Positions 1-9,614 are shown, counted from the stretch's first letter. The stretch is 64,000 nucleotides of DNA from Acinetobacter shaoyimingii (GCF_011578045.1 NZ_CP049801.1:434001-498000), one strand, 5' to 3'. Numbers and translations are program-made. Notes: generated by a model not told the origin, from the letters alone.

Positions 1-94
1 AGTAATATTTTACTCATGAAAAAGAGCTGTCGAGTCATTAAGCTGACGCGGGTATGTAAAAAATCATTTTAAATACCCTGTACATCATATGAAA

Positions 95-883
95 TTAAAT
101 AAAATCTTTTAATGCGGGTTTAATGCCATTCCAAATTGAAAAAGCTTCAATTGCCTGCCCAACCAGCATGCCATAGCCTTCTGCATAAGGAACACCACGC
201 TGTTTGGCCTGATCGATAAAAGAAGAAGGTTTACCATATGCCATTTCATAGGCGTATTTAAATTGTAGTGCGTCAGGTAGTGTGAGTGTATCACCAGTTA
301 AACTGGCAGATGTGGCATTGATGACCAAGTCAAATTGACCTTGCAGTTGATCTAAACCACATGCAAGGAGAGTCGTTGTGGGAACAGCACTTTGAAGGTC
401 ATTCACCAGTTGTTCAGCACGGGAAAGGGTACGATTGGCAATCACAATCTTTTTTGCACCCGCTTGAACCAGTGGATAAATCACCCCACGTGTTGCACCA
501 CCTGCACCTAAAATTAAAATCGATGATTCGTCTAATGACCAATCCAGTGCATGAATGGCATCTACTAAACCCTGACCATCAGTATTATCGCCATGTAGTT
601 TGCCATCTTTCTTCCACAGGGTGTTGACTGCTTTTGCAATTTTGGCACGTGCTGTCAATTCATCACATAGGTTAAAAGCACGCTCCTTAAAAGGTACTGT
701 GACATTCATGCCAGCGCCGTTATTTTGGAAAAATTCTTGAACGCTGTTTTCAAACTCATTGAGCTCAGCAAAGCGTTTGACATAATTTAAATCAATTCCA
801 GTTTTCTTGGCGAAAGCATGATGAAGCTCGGGAGAGCGTGATTGTTCAATCGGATTACCAATGACTGCGAATTGTTTGGTCAT
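95..883 (-). CDS. aroE: Shikimate dehydrogenase (NADP+)
   Basis: A 262-residue protein that reduces 3-dehydroshikimate to shikimate with NADPH in the chorismate pathway in the cytoplasm. The N-terminus carries the substrate-binding SRSPELHH block (residues about 15-22). N-V-T-V-P-F-K (about 60-66) holds the catalytic lysine. GDNTDGQG (about 98-105) holds the conserved aspartate. A GAGGATRG dinucleotide-binding loop lies near 126-133, followed by the NRT motif that selects NADP. Length is normal for AroE. The gene reads toward the left edge; hemF is upstream in the same direction, with a small membrane-protein gene between them. Confidence 0.97.
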   Translation of the reverse strand: MTKQFAVIGNPIEQSRSPELHHAFAKKTGIDLNYVKRFAELNEFENSVQEFFQNNGAGMNVTVPFKERAFNLCDELTARAKIAKAVNTLWKKDGKLHGDNTDGQGLVDAIHALDWSLDESSILILGAGGATRGVIYPLVQAGAKKIVIANRTLSRAEQLVNDLQSAVPTTTLLACGLDQLQGQFDLVINATSASLTGDTLTLPDALQFKYAYEMAYGKPSSFIDQAKQRGVPYAEGYGMLVGQAIEAFSIWNGIKPALKDFI

Positions 884-1199
884 GTCATATTTCCATATAC
901 TGAAACCTTAAAGGCTTAACAATATACTTGAATTTACGCATTCAATTAAGCTGTATTTAGAGGTTTGATAATCAATAAGCACTTCAATTGGTACACTAAG
1001 GATATGCAAAAAAAAGAACCATCACTTTATAAGACGGTTTTAGAGAGATATAAAGCAGGGTATTTAATTGAAAAAATTTTATAAAAATAACTGAATCAGT
1101 ACAGCATTTTATCGGCAAAAAAAAGCAACTTTATCTATGTGAATAAATCGGTTGATCAGTGTTAAGGCTTTAAATCATTGTTCTATAGATAGAGTCGAA
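884..1199. other. Intergenic region upstream of aroE
   Basis: About 315 AT-rich bases. The only open frame I noticed is a 26-codon one at 1004-1084 whose AGGA is too close to its ATG to be a convincing ribosome site. I see no clear promoter, RNA gene or repeat. The aroE promoter is presumably here. Confidence 0.4.
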
Positions 1200-1406
1200 T
1201 TATGGATTACAGATTGAATGAATGGTATCAAGAACAATAAAGGGAATAATAGCTAAAATACCGAATGAAAGCACAGTTGCAACTGAGATTGAAATACCAT
1301 CAGAAACTGCATTTGAAGATGCAATAGCAACGATAATGGCTGTAATGACCAACATCAGCATACCGAAAGAAATTTTAATTTTGTGATTCATTAATTGAGA
1401 AAGCAT
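1200..1406 (-). CDS. Small two-helix membrane protein, unknown function
   Basis: A 68-residue protein with two hydrophobic segments (about residues 15-30 and 38-60) separated by a short polar turn, so it probably spans the inner membrane twice. The start at 1406 is supported by GGAG about 8 bases upstream; a second in-frame Met is at residue 6. It lies alone between aroE and hemF on the same strand. I do not recognise a family. The ribosome site and membrane pattern make it more likely real than a chance frame. Confidence 0.6.
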   Translation of the reverse strand: MLSQLMNHKIKISFGMLMLVITAIIVAIASSNAVSDGISISVATVLSFGILAIIPFIVLDTIHSICNP

Positions 1407-1652
1407 GTTCGGACTCCAAAATTTTTGAATGAAAATTAATCTTATACGACTTAGAAATACTGAGATGTTTTAATGTGTCACAGCATGTTTTAATTTAAAT
1501 CAAATTAAGCTTAGATTTTAGACTGTATATGGATTAATTTGAAGTGTGAAAATTAAAATATAATAATGATTTGTAAATAATTTTTTCATTTTTTATGAAT
1601 CTAATTGTATAAATTAAGTGTAAATAAACAACAAACATAGATTACACAGATT

Positions 1653-1681
1653 AAAAAAGCTATCGTGTAGATAGCTTTTTT
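1653..1681 (-). terminator. Rho-independent terminator after hemF
   Basis: A perfect 12-base stem (AAAAAAGCTATC with GATAGCTTTTTT) around the 5-base loop GTGTA, with A and T tracts on both sides. It lies 22 bases past the hemF stop and could work in both directions. Confidence 0.85.
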
Positions 1682-1703
1682 AATTGCAATGAAAAGTTTC
1701 AAA

Positions 1704-2663
1704 CTATTGAGATTGAAGTTCAGTTAACCAGTCTTGTGGTTTTAAATAGAAATCACTCAAACGTTTTTCAGCAGAATCTTGATCCCATTCTGGACGGTAT
1801 GACCATCCTGCTAAATTTGGCAGGCTCACTAAAATAGATTCAATACGTCCACCTGTTTGTAGACCAAACAAGGTACCACGGTCATAGACCAAGTTGTATT
1901 CAACATAGCGGCCACGACGATAGATCTGGAAATCACGCTGCGCTTCAGTATAAGGCTTATCCTGATTACGTTGGAAAATAGGAAGGATTGCCTCTAAGTA
2001 TCCATTTCCGACAGCTTGAATATACTTAAAGCATGTTTCGAAATCCCATTGATTCAAATCATCAAAAAACAGACCGCCTACACCACGTTGTTCATCTCGA
2101 TGTTTTAAATAGAAATAGTCATCACACCATTTTTTATGTCCTGCATAAACATTTTCACCAAACGGCGCACATAAATCATGCGCTTTTTGATGCCAAGCTA
2201 AAACATCTTCATCATTTGGGTAGAAAGGGGTTAAGTCAAAACCACCACCAAACCACCAAATTGGATCTTGTCCTTCTTTTTCAGCCACGAACAAACGAAC
2301 ATTGGCATGTGATGTTGGCACATTTGGATTTTTCGGGTGAATGACGAGTGATACACCCAAAGCCTGTGCTTTGGCACCCGCAATCTGAGGGTGTCGTTCT
2401 GTTGCTGAAGCAGGCAGTTTTGAAATATTGATGTGAGAGAACATCACACCACCTTTTTCAATCACCGTACCATTTTGCAAAACGCGAGAACGGCCACCGC
2501 CACCTTCTGGACGTTCCCATTCATCAATAATAAATTCTGCTGTTCCACCACCTGCACGCTCTTGCTGCTCTAAACCAGCACAAATGCGCGCTTGTAAATC
2601 GAGGAGAAATTCACGTACACGTTGAATATCAGCTGAAGTCGGATTCTGCATGATGACCCTCAC
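1704..2663 (-). CDS. hemF: Oxygen-dependent coproporphyrinogen III oxidase
   Basis: A 319-residue enzyme that decarboxylates coproporphyrinogen III to protoporphyrinogen IX with O2 in heme synthesis. Family blocks are plain: GGGGRSRVL (about 54-62), the HANVR histidine (about 119-123), [13 protein letters not shown] (about 136-148), and the C-terminal blocks [15 protein letters not shown] and [16 protein letters not shown]. Length fits the family. It is read from its own promoter region (2664-2783) and ends at a strong terminator. The first residues MRVIMQNP allow a second start four codons later. Confidence 0.96.
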   Translation of the reverse strand: MRVIMQNPTSADIQRVREFLLDLQARICAGLEQQERAGGGTAEFIIDEWERPEGGGGRSRVLQNGTVIEKGGVMFSHINISKLPASATERHPQIAGAKAQALGVSLVIHPKNPNVPTSHANVRLFVAEKEGQDPIWWFGGGFDLTPFYPNDEDVLAWHQKAHDLCAPFGENVYAGHKKWCDDYFYLKHRDEQRGVGGLFFDDLNQWDFETCFKYIQAVGNGYLEAILPIFQRNQDKPYTEAQRDFQIYRRGRYVEYNLVYDRGTLFGLQTGGRIESILVSLPNLAGWSYRPEWDQDSAEKRLSDFYLKPQDWLTELQSQ

Positions 2664-2783
2664 TAGGAAGAATAAAATTTAAAAACTAAATACATCAAAA
2701 CATAAAACCATAAAAAAATTAAGGGATTTTTATGGCTTTATGATAGAAATGACTGGCTCGTCTAAGAAATTGACCTTAAAGGA

Positions 2784-3398
2784 TTAAAAATCGGTTTTCT
2801 CATACATATGAGACATACGATCATGTTTGGTTTTTAAATATTCTTCGTTAAACGGATTTAAGCCCACAGTAAGTGGAATGCGATCCACAACATTGATGCC
2901 CAAATCCGTGAGTGCTTTTATTTTAAGGGGATTATTGGTAATCAGTTTCACTTGGTCGATTTTCAAGTGATTCAGCATGATATTACACATATCATAACGA
3001 CGAGCATCTGCAGGAAGATTTAACATGAGATTTGCATCGACGGTGTCATGACCTTGGTCTTGTAAGGCATAAGCGCGGATTTTATTGGTTAAACCTATAC
3101 CGCGACCTTCTTGACGTAAATAAAGGATAACGCCTTGACCTACATCATTAATGAGTTTTTGAGTCGCTTGTAGTTGAGGGCCACAATCACATTTCAATGA
3201 GGCAAAAGCATCACCCGTTAAACATTCGGAATGAATACGAACTAAAACAGGGCCTTGTGGTGGCGTGTCCAGACCCTTAGAAAGCGCAACATGTTCCTCG
3301 CCAGTTTCAGGATCTTGAAAAACTGAGATTTTGAAATCACCAAAAGCGGTCGGTAATTTTGAGGTGGCGACAAATTCTATAGGCACAGATACTTCCAT
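2784..3398 (-). CDS. ribA: GTP cyclohydrolase II
   Basis: A 204-residue enzyme that opens GTP to 2,5-diamino-6-ribosylamino-pyrimidinone phosphate, the first step of riboflavin synthesis. The zinc-binding cysteines appear as C-L-T-G-D...KCDCG (about 59-72), followed by the [10 protein letters not shown] active-site block (about 94-103). It is the stand-alone RibA form with no fused RibB domain. Divergent from dxs across a 306-base spacer that holds an 18-base palindrome. Confidence 0.96.
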   Translation of the reverse strand: MEVSVPIEFVATSKLPTAFGDFKISVFQDPETGEEHVALSKGLDTPPQGPVLVRIHSECLTGDAFASLKCDCGPQLQATQKLINDVGQGVILYLRQEGRGIGLTNKIRAYALQDQGHDTVDANLMLNLPADARRYDMCNIMLNHLKIDQVKLITNNPLKIKALTDLGINVVDRIPLTVGLNPFNEEYLKTKHDRMSHMYEKTDF

Positions 3399-3561
3399 TA
3401 CATGTTCATAAATTAGCTAAAGTATAGCTGAATGATCAGAAATTGGATGTATATCGTTATGCAATTTTCGATAGAAGATTTTCTTTTTTGTACAAAGGGT
3501 ACGATAATAGTTGATAAGTACTAGTGTAATTCAGGATAATCTACCTATTAAACAGCGACCG

Positions 3562-3579
3562 ATTAAGCACGTGCTTAAT
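3562..3579. promoter_or_regulatory. 18-bp perfect palindrome between ribA and dxs
   Basis: ATTAAGCAC joined directly to GTGCTTAAT with no loop. A spacer-free palindrome suits a dimeric DNA-binding protein better than an RNA hairpin. It lies in the divergent ribA/dxs promoter region, about 160 bases from the ribA start and 125 from the dxs start. The binding protein is unknown. Confidence 0.45.
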
Positions 3580-3704
3580 AATGCACCAATATAAATGTGG
3601 ATGATTGACGGTGATATTTTTCGATTCAGCTTGATATGGACGAATCGAGTTAACCCATTTTACCTAGCTTAGGATTTGCCAGGCTTTAGAAGGCATTGCC
3701 ACAT

Positions 3705-5609
3705 ATGTTGTATACTGAAATACCTAGTCAGCGCCCTGTTACGCCATTATTGGATAAAATCGACCATCCAATACAACTGCGTCAGCTTGCGAAAAACCAA
3801 TTGGTTCAAGTCGCAGATGAGTTGCGCCAATTCATTTTGTACGCTGCAGGTCAAAGTGGCGGGCATTTTGGTGCAAACTTAGGCGTGATCGAGTTAACAG
3901 TTGCATTGCACTATTGCTTCAATACGCCTTCAGATCGTTTGGTTTGGGATGTTGGTCATCAAGCCTATCCTCATAAGGCACTGACAGGTCGCCGTGAACA
4001 GTTAACCACGATTCGTGCAAAAAATGGTTTAGCTGCTTTCCCAGCTCGTGAAGAATCAGAATTTGACACCTTTGGTGTCGGCCATTCATCTACTGCAATT
4101 TCAGCTGCTTTAGGTATGTCACTGGCACGTCGTTATCAAAAAGATCCGTGTGAAGTTGTGGCTATTATTGGTGATGGCGCAATGACAGCGGGTATGGCTT
4201 TTGAAGCCATGAATGATGCGGTTGCTCACAATGCAGATTTAATTGTTGTTTTAAATGACAATGATATGTCTATTTCGTGTAGCACGGGCGGTTTTGCTAA
4301 ACATCTGGCTGCCATTTGGGAAAAAGGTCAGTCTGTCCATTTGCATGAAGATGGTACAGCATATATCCAAGATTATCCTGAGTGGGATTACAACTCACGC
4401 TTGCATTGTTCAGCTACTGATGCTGCAGACAATTTATTCAAAGCGATTGGTTTTGACTATTTCGGACCATTTGATGGTCATGATGTTGACCATCTGGTGC
4501 AAGTCTTTGAAGCGCTTAAAAAACGTAAAGGACCAAGACTGGTTCATGTCTACACCAAAAAAGGCAAGGGCTTTGAACCTGCTGAAGCAGATCAGATCAA
4601 ATACCATGCCATTGGCAAACTGAATGCTCAGGCTTCAACTCACACTGCACCTAAATACTCAGATGTCTTTGGTCAATGGCTTTGTGATGAAGCTGCACAA
4701 GACCAACGGTTACTCGCAATTACACCCGCTATGTGCGAAGGCTCTGGCATGGTTCAGTTTGCGAAACAATATCCTGAGCGCTTCTTCGATGTTGCCATTG
4801 CGGAACAGCATGCAGTGACTTTGGCTGCTGGTATGGCATGCGAAGGTTTAAAACCTGTGGTCGCGATTTATTCCACCTTCTTACAACGGGGGTATGATCA
4901 GTTTGTACATGACGTTGCATTGCAAAATTTGGATGTGACTTTTGGTATTGATCGTGCAGGTTTAGTGGGTGAAGATGGTCCAACGCATGCTGGGGCGTAT
5001 GATTATGCCTTTATGCGTACTGTACCAAATATTGTGATCATGGCGCCGAAAGACGAAAATGAATGTCGCCAAATGTTGCATACCGCTTATCAATATCCAG
5101 GACCAGCAGCTGTGCGTTATCCACGTGGCCAAGGTTTAGGTGTTGACATTCAAACCCAATTTACAGAAATGGAAATTGGCAAAGCTGAAGTTGTGGCTGA
5201 GTTTAATACACAGCATGAAGATGGGATCACTATTTTAGCTTTTGGTAGCAGAGTCTCTGTTGCAGTTGAAGCGGCTCAAAATTTATCTGTAGAGCATGAC
5301 ATCACTGTTCGTGTTATCAATATGCGCTTTGTGAAACCGCTAGATGAACAAATCATTCAACGCTTTGTTGATGTTACTCAAATGTTTGTGACCGTTGAAG
5401 AGCATGCAGTGATGGCAGGGGCAGGTAGCGCGGTGAACGAATATTTGGCGAAGGCGCAATTGGTTAAACCAATTCTAAACTTAGGTTTGCCAGATCAATT
5501 CTTGGCTCAAGCTACCCATGCTGAAATGCTTAGAGATTGTGGTCTAGATGCCAAAGGTATTGAAAAATCAATAAAACAAGCTTGGTTGAATGTTGTTCAA
5601 TTGGTTTAA
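3705..5609 (+). CDS. dxs: 1-deoxy-D-xylulose-5-phosphate synthase
   Basis: A 634-residue ThDP enzyme that joins pyruvate and glyceraldehyde-3-phosphate to form DXP, the entry step of the MEP isoprenoid pathway. The ThDP/Mg motif [15 protein letters not shown] is near residue 150, with the NDND segment after it. [16 protein letters not shown] holds the catalytic glutamate, and the transketolase C-terminal domain closes the protein. The frame also allows a TTG start three codons earlier (3696), but AGAAGG at 3688-3693 is almost touching it. ATG 3705 begins MLYTEIP, as I recall for Acinetobacter Dxs. Confidence 0.97.
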   Translation: MLYTEIPSQRPVTPLLDKIDHPIQLRQLAKNQLVQVADELRQFILYAAGQSGGHFGANLGVIELTVALHYCFNTPSDRLVWDVGHQAYPHKALTGRREQLTTIRAKNGLAAFPAREESEFDTFGVGHSSTAISAALGMSLARRYQKDPCEVVAIIGDGAMTAGMAFEAMNDAVAHNADLIVVLNDNDMSISCSTGGFAKHLAAIWEKGQSVHLHEDGTAYIQDYPEWDYNSRLHCSATDAADNLFKAIGFDYFGPFDGHDVDHLVQVFEALKKRKGPRLVHVYTKKGKGFEPAEADQIKYHAIGKLNAQASTHTAPKYSDVFGQWLCDEAAQDQRLLAITPAMCEGSGMVQFAKQYPERFFDVAIAEQHAVTLAAGMACEGLKPVVAIYSTFLQRGYDQFVHDVALQNLDVTFGIDRAGLVGEDGPTHAGAYDYAFMRTVPNIVIMAPKDENECRQMLHTAYQYPGPAAVRYPRGQGLGVDIQTQFTEMEIGKAEVVAEFNTQHEDGITILAFGSRVSVAVEAAQNLSVEHDITVRVINMRFVKPLDEQIIQRFVDVTQMFVTVEEHAVMAGAGSAVNEYLAKAQLVKPILNLGLPDQFLAQATHAEMLRDCGLDAKGIEKSIKQAWLNVVQLV

Positions 5610-5646
5610 TTTAATCGCAATAAAATTTTAGAAACATTTTTCCCCC

Positions 5647-5682
5647 AAAAGCGTCCACATTTGTTAGAATGCGGGCGCTTTT
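5647..5682 (+). terminator. Terminator after dxs
   Basis: A 10-base stem, AAAAGCGTCC with GGGCGCTTTT (one G-U pair), with the loop at 5657-5672. It lies between dxs and suhB and ends in a short T run. Confidence 0.6.
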
Positions 5683-5728
5683 ATGCATTATTCTTTATCA
5701 GTATCTTCAAATTTGTAGTGGGTGTTCA

Positions 5729-6559
5729 ATGGAACCTATGGTGGTGATGGCTGCGCGTGCGGCTCAAACAGTTGGTCAAGAGCTTTTAAAAGCGCATCAA
5801 AATCGTCATAAACTTGATCTGCAAGTTGAAGAAAAAGGCATTGATGGTCCGGTAACGCGTGTAGACCGTTACTTAGAAGAGTTGACCATCGAAACACTAC
5901 GTAAAAGCTATAAAAATCACAGCTTCCATGGTGAAGAGTTTGGTTTACAGGAAGGTAATGGTCACGATGCAGATTGGTGCTGGGTGATTGATCCTTTAGA
6001 TGGAACTTTAAACTTCATTAATGGCTTCCCTCATTTCTGTATCTCAATTGCAGTTCAACATAAAGGTGTAACTCAACACGGTGTCATTTATGATCCTGTG
6101 AAAGATGAGTTGTTCTCTGCAAGCCGTGGCCGCGGTGCAATGATGAATCAACGCCGTATTCGTGTAAATGTGAAAGACAGTTTAGAAAATACATTCTTAT
6201 CTGTAGGTCACGCATACCGTAAAAAACGCAATGGCGAAGTGATTTCTTATGCAAAAAATCATTTTGAGTCATTACTTGCAGTCACAGAGCAAGGCGCACA
6301 ATATCGCCGTTCAGGTTCTGCTGCACTAGACTTGGCTTATGTTGCTGCTGGTCGTTTCGATGGTTACTTCGAACTTGGTTTGAAGCCTTGGGACATCGCT
6401 GCGGGTGAGTTGATTGTGAAAGAAGCAGGCGGTACTGTGGTTGATGCACGTGGTGGTTCTGGCTCTATGGAAAATGGTCAAGTATTGGCTTGTTCTATGA
6501 AAATGCTTAAACCATTAATGCAAGCTGTTGTTCCTGCTTGGGGCGACGCTGCTAAATAA
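5729..6559 (+). CDS. suhB: Inositol-1-monophosphatase family protein SuhB
   Basis: A 276-residue Mg-dependent phosphatase of the IMPase fold. Metal-binding motifs are E-E-F (HGEEFG, about 69-74), WVIDPLDGTLNFINGFPHF (about 86-104) and the C-terminal KPWDIAAGELIVKEAGG. In E. coli SuhB also joins the rRNA antitermination complex; a role here is inference. The open frame runs 20 codons further upstream, but that extension is unlike the family and MEPMVVMAARAAQ is the usual N-terminus, so ATG 5729 is chosen. Confidence 0.93.
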   Translation: MEPMVVMAARAAQTVGQELLKAHQNRHKLDLQVEEKGIDGPVTRVDRYLEELTIETLRKSYKNHSFHGEEFGLQEGNGHDADWCWVIDPLDGTLNFINGFPHFCISIAVQHKGVTQHGVIYDPVKDELFSASRGRGAMMNQRRIRVNVKDSLENTFLSVGHAYRKKRNGEVISYAKNHFESLLAVTEQGAQYRRSGSAALDLAYVAAGRFDGYFELGLKPWDIAAGELIVKEAGGTVVDARGGSGSMENGQVLACSMKMLKPLMQAVVPAWGDAAK

Positions 6560-6580
6560 GCAGATCAAATTTGTGAAGAT

Positions 6581-6609
6581 AAAAAAGCCCTCCATGTGAG
6601 GGTTTTTTT
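6581..6609 (+). terminator. Terminator after suhB
   Basis: A-tract, stem GCCCTC/GAGGGT around the loop CATGT, then seven Ts, 22 bases after the suhB stop. Confidence 0.85.
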
Positions 6610-7028
6610 AATGTTTAATCATTTCTTGGAGTCGAAATCATATTTAAGCATATGTCAGTTGTGCGTCATTAGAAAGATTTTTAATATTTAGATGTATTTG
6701 AAAGGAGGGAAGGCTCTTTTTAAATACTAAAAGTTCATTTATTAAAAATAATTTAACGCAAACAAATATTATTGATAGTGTGGAGATCTTAACTTTAATA
6801 TCCTTTGAAAATATGGATTTTAATAATGTTTTTTTATTTTAATTAAATATTAAATGATGAATTTGATTGATATTTTTTATATATGGTTTTTATTTATATT
6901 TAAGTTGAAATTGAAAAAACAAGTTCAAAATAAAGATAAACACACAAAGTAAGTGTGTATGATTTGCATCTCATTAGGGCTATAATGAGAAAAGCAATAA
7001 AACTTAATGACAATATAAAAAAATCTGC
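6610..7028. other. Long AT-rich gap before the helicase promoter
   Basis: About 420 bases, very AT-rich in the middle (6720-6960). Open frames on both strands near 6900-7170 have no family look and overlap one another, so I call no gene. A TATAAT at 6981-6986 could be an additional -10 element. Confidence 0.5.
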
Positions 7029-7034
7029 TATAAT
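7006..7034 (+). promoter_or_regulatory. Probable promoter of the DEAD-box helicase gene
   Basis: A consensus -10 TATAAT lies at 7029-7034 in the context CTGCTATAATCCGCC, with a weak ATGACA -35-like element at 7007-7012 (16-base spacer). Transcription from here would give a leader of about 270 bases. Confidence 0.5.
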
Positions 7035-7041
7035 CCGCCCA

Positions 7042-7308
7042 CGCACTAAATTTCGTTCATTACCTGAACATTTCTCTTCTATATTGTGTATGCGCGTCCG
7101 GTCCATCGAGAGGACAATATTTCGCGCCCCACCCAATCGCTTAAGCGATTCCTTCAGGTTCAGGCTGTAATCATGTGTGCGTTATACGCATCGTCGTTCT
7201 CGGATCGCCGCTGATTCTATATTTTCAGCGATTATTGCTGTGCCGCTTTTTGCCGATGTCCATCAGACTTTATTTAATGGAGCACCCCATTTTCGGGTGA
7301 AATACTCT
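7042..7308 (+). promoter_or_regulatory. Long structured 5' leader of the DEAD-box helicase
   Basis: About 267 bases between the TATAAT and the helicase ATG, less AT-rich than the DNA upstream and without a plausible gene. It contains a 16-base palindrome AATCGCTTAAGCGATT (about 7134-7149). It also contains a CGCTGA/TCAGCG hairpin (7209-7214 with 7225-7230) and a CACCC/GGGTG pair just ahead of the start (about 7283-7298). The frame open through the last part of the leader is unlike helicase N-termini. By analogy with the long leader of E. coli deaD it may be a temperature- or autoregulatory element; that is inference. Confidence 0.45.
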
Positions 7309-9159
7309 ATGAGCAAAACTTTTGCTGATTTTCCACTACACGAATCACTTCAACAAGCATTGCAAACTTTAGGCTTTACTACGCCTACTCCTGTTCAGGA
7401 ACAATCAATTCCTGCTGCTTTAGAAGGTAAAGATCTTCTTGTATCAAGCCAAACTGGTTCTGGTAAAACTGCTGCATTCTTACTTCCAACATTACATAAT
7501 TTGGCAGGTAATGAAGATACGCTTCTTTCTTTTAAAGATCGTATGCGTGCTGTGACTGCACCTTCAATTTTAGTTTTATGTCCGACTCGTGAATTGGCTC
7601 AACAAGTAAGCCAAGATGCGATTGGTTTTGTACGTCACATGAAAGGTGTACGTATTGCTGCAATCATGGGTGGTATGCCTTTTGGTAAGCAAATCCAACA
7701 GTTAAAAGGTGCACAAGTTGTTGTAGCGACTCCAGGTCGTTTACTTGACTTAGTAAACCGTCGTCAAATCAAACTTGATCAAGTTAAAGCATTAATCGTA
7801 GATGAAGCAGACCGTATGCTTGATCTAGGTTTCTCTGAAGACTTAGAAGCAATCAGCGATTTGGCGGGTAACCGTGATCAAACATTAATGTTCTCTGCAA
7901 CTTTCGCTGGTCGTATCATCAGCCTTGCAGAACGCATGATGAATGATCCACAACGTATTTCTATCGAAACTGGTCACTCTACAAATACTGATATTACTCA
8001 GACTTTGCATTGGACTGATGGTTTCGAGCACAAGAAAAAATTATTAACGCATTGGTTAAACGGCGAAGACGTTGACCAAGCGGTAGTATTTGCTTCAACT
8101 CAAGAAGACACTGATATGCTTGCTGAAGAGCTTGCAGAAGCAGGTATGTCTGTTGTAGCACTACATGGTGCGATGCCACAAACTGTACGTAACCGTCGTT
8201 TACGTAGCATTCGTGAAGGTCGTGCAAAAATCTTAGTTGCAACTGACGTTGCTGCTCGTGGTCTTGACGTACCAACAATTTCTCACGTAATTAACTTCGG
8301 TCTTCCAATGAAGAACGAAGATTATGTACACCGTATTGGCCGTACTGGTCGTGCTGGTCGTACAGGTAAAGCAATTACTTTAGCGACTTACCGTGAGCGC
8401 GGTAAAATCCGTGCTTTAGAAGACTTCTTAGATGCACGTTTAAATGTGTCTGAAATCGAAGGTCTTGAGCCATCTCCACCTCCTGCACGCGGTAGTCGTG
8501 ATGGTGGCGGTCGTGGTCGTGATGGCGGTGGTCGTGGTCGTGGCGGTTTTGGCGGTGGTCGTGGTCGTGATGGCGGCGGTCGTCGTTTTGAAGGCGAAAG
8601 CAACTTCAAACGTCGTGAAGGCGGTGATGATCGTCCACGTCGTAGCTTCGATGACAAGCCTCGTGGCGAACGTCCGGCATTTGGTGGTGAAGACCGTCCA
8701 CGTCGTGACTTCGGTGATCGTCCAGCTCCACGTCGTGAAGGCGGTTTTGGTGATCGTCCACAACGTTCTTTTGATGACCGTCCAAAACGTGATTTCGGTG
8801 ATCGTCCACCACGTCGTGAAGGTGGTTTCGGTGATCGTCCTCGTTCTAACGATGACAACCGTGGTAACCGTGTAGATTACAAACCACGTGAAGGCGGTTT
8901 CGGTGATCGTCCAAAACGTGATTTTGGTGATCGTCCAGCTCCACGTCGTGAAGGCGGTTTTGGTGATCGTCCTAAGCGTGATTTCGGTGATCGTCCAGCT
9001 CCACGTCGTGAAGGTGGTTTCGGTGATCGTCCACAACGTTCTTTCGATGATCGTCCAAAACGTACTTTTGGTGATGACCGTCCAAAACGTGAATTCAACT
9101 CAGACCGTCCACGCCGTGAAGGTGGTGAAGACCGTCCACGTCGTAAATTCAATGACTAA
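7309..9159 (+). CDS. DEAD-box ATP-dependent RNA helicase with repetitive RGG/RDRP tail
   Basis: A 616-residue helicase. RecA domain 1 has the Q motif (FTTPTPVQEQSIP), SQTGSGKT (motif I), PTRELA (Ia), TPGRLLD, DEAD (II) and SAT (III). Domain 2 has VFAST, ATDVAARGLD (V) and HRIGRTGRAGR (VI). From about residue 391 to the end the chain is a low-complexity Gly/Arg/Asp tail: first RGRGG-type repeats, then about a dozen GDRPxRREGGFGDRP-like units, a likely RNA-binding disordered tail. The core resembles the RhlE/SrmB group; the exact cellular role (ribosome assembly, cold response, RNA decay) cannot be read from the sequence. The frame extends 44 codons upstream, but MSKTFADFP at 7309 is the natural start. 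Confidence 0.92.
   Translation: MSKTFADFPLHESLQQALQTLGFTTPTPVQEQSIPAALEGKDLLVSSQTGSGKTAAFLLPTLHNLAGNEDTLLSFKDRMRAVTAPSILVLCPTRELAQQVSQDAIGFVRHMKGVRIAAIMGGMPFGKQIQQLKGAQVVVATPGRLLDLVNRRQIKLDQVKALIVDEADRMLDLGFSEDLEAISDLAGNRDQTLMFSATFAGRIISLAERMMNDPQRISIETGHSTNTDITQTLHWTDGFEHKKKLLTHWLNGEDVDQAVVFASTQEDTDMLAEELAEAGMSVVALHGAMPQTVRNRRLRSIREGRAKILVATDVAARGLDVPTISHVINFGLPMKNEDYVHRIGRTGRAGRTGKAITLATYRERGKIRALEDFLDARLNVSEIEGLEPSPPPARGSRDGGGRGRDGGGRGRGGFGGGRGRDGGGRRFEGESNFKRREGGDDRPRRSFDDKPRGERPAFGGEDRPRRDFGDRPAPRREGGFGDRPQRSFDDRPKRDFGDRPPRREGGFGDRPRSNDDNRGNRVDYKPREGGFGDRPKRDFGDRPAPRREGGFGDRPKRDFGDRPAPRREGGFGDRPQRSFDDRPKRTFGDDRPKREFNSDRPRREGGEDRPRRKFND
8713..9060 (+). repeat. Tandem coding repeats in the helicase tail
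   Basis: A nearly identical block of about 47 bases starting GGTGATCGTCCAGCTCCACG occurs at 8713, 8926 and 8986. The last two copies are exactly 60 bases apart, so the unit is 20 codons. Further degenerate copies lie between. This is a setting for in-frame copy-number change by recombination. Confidence 0.8.
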
Positions 9160-9174
9160 TTCTTAGTTATTTTT

Positions 9175-9205
9175 AAAAAACCAGTCAATTGACTGGTTTT
9201 TTTAT
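9175..9205 (+). terminator. Terminator after the helicase gene
   Basis: Stem AAAAAACCAGTC/GACTGGTTTTTT around the loop AATT, with seven Ts, 15 bases after the stop codon. Confidence 0.9.
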
Positions 9206-9329
9206 TGCATATTTATTTTGATCTGATACAATAAAACGTGAACTAAGTCATACTTTGTGGCAAAATTGATAATTATATGATTAAAAGGCTTTCGTGATGA
9301 TATTTGAACAAATTGATTTAGGAATTCTC

Positions 9330-9398
9330 ATGCGTTACCTATTTGGGATATTGATTGTTCTAAACGGCGCTTTATTTATTTATGGCTCAGTTGTTTAA
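9330..9398 (+). CDS. Possible 22-residue membrane micro-protein
   Basis: ATG 9330 is preceded by AGGA with about 6 bases spacing and opens a 22-codon frame whose product, after Met-Arg, is almost wholly hydrophobic (YLFGILIVLNGALFIYGSVV), enough for one membrane helix. An in-frame ATG at 9297 would give 33 residues but has a poorer ribosome site. It stands alone between the helicase terminator and the mla promoter. No family recognised. Confidence 0.35.
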   Translation: MRYLFGILIVLNGALFIYGSVV

Positions 9399-9492
9399 TC
9401 TTTTTAATTAATAAAAAACGAAATTTCAAAATAAATATATAATAAAAAACAATAAATATTAAAATTCGCTAAAAAATAAAAGATCTGACTGG

Positions 9493-9521
9493 CATTGTGT
9501 CCTGCATAAAAATGCTACAAT
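9493..9521 (+). promoter_or_regulatory. Probable promoter of the mla operon
   Basis: Extended -10 TGCTACAAT (hexamer 9516-9521) with a CATTGT -35-like element 17 bases upstream (9493-9498). An ATGAAT/ATTCAT inverted repeat (9522-9540) sits at the expected transcription start. Confidence 0.4.
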
Positions 9522-9614
9522 ATGAATACTATACATTCATGTTAGATAAAATATAATTCAGCAAATTCAGTATACATATATCCAAGCTGATAAAACGCAG
9601 GAAAACTTTCAGCT

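Noticed and set aside
1004..1084. 26-codon frame MQKKEPSLYKTVLERYKAGYL... upstream of aroE
   Set aside because: Ribosome-binding bases almost touch the ATG, the frame is very short, and no family is recognisable.
6900..7170. Open frames on both strands before the helicase gene
   Set aside because: They overlap each other and the promoter/leader of the helicase, with no ribosome site or protein family.
8388..9152. Several long frames antisense to or shifted within the helicase tail (Thr/Trp-rich or Arg/Pro-rich)
   Set aside because: They are shadows of the repetitive RGG/RDRP coding DNA; low-complexity translation without start sites or family.
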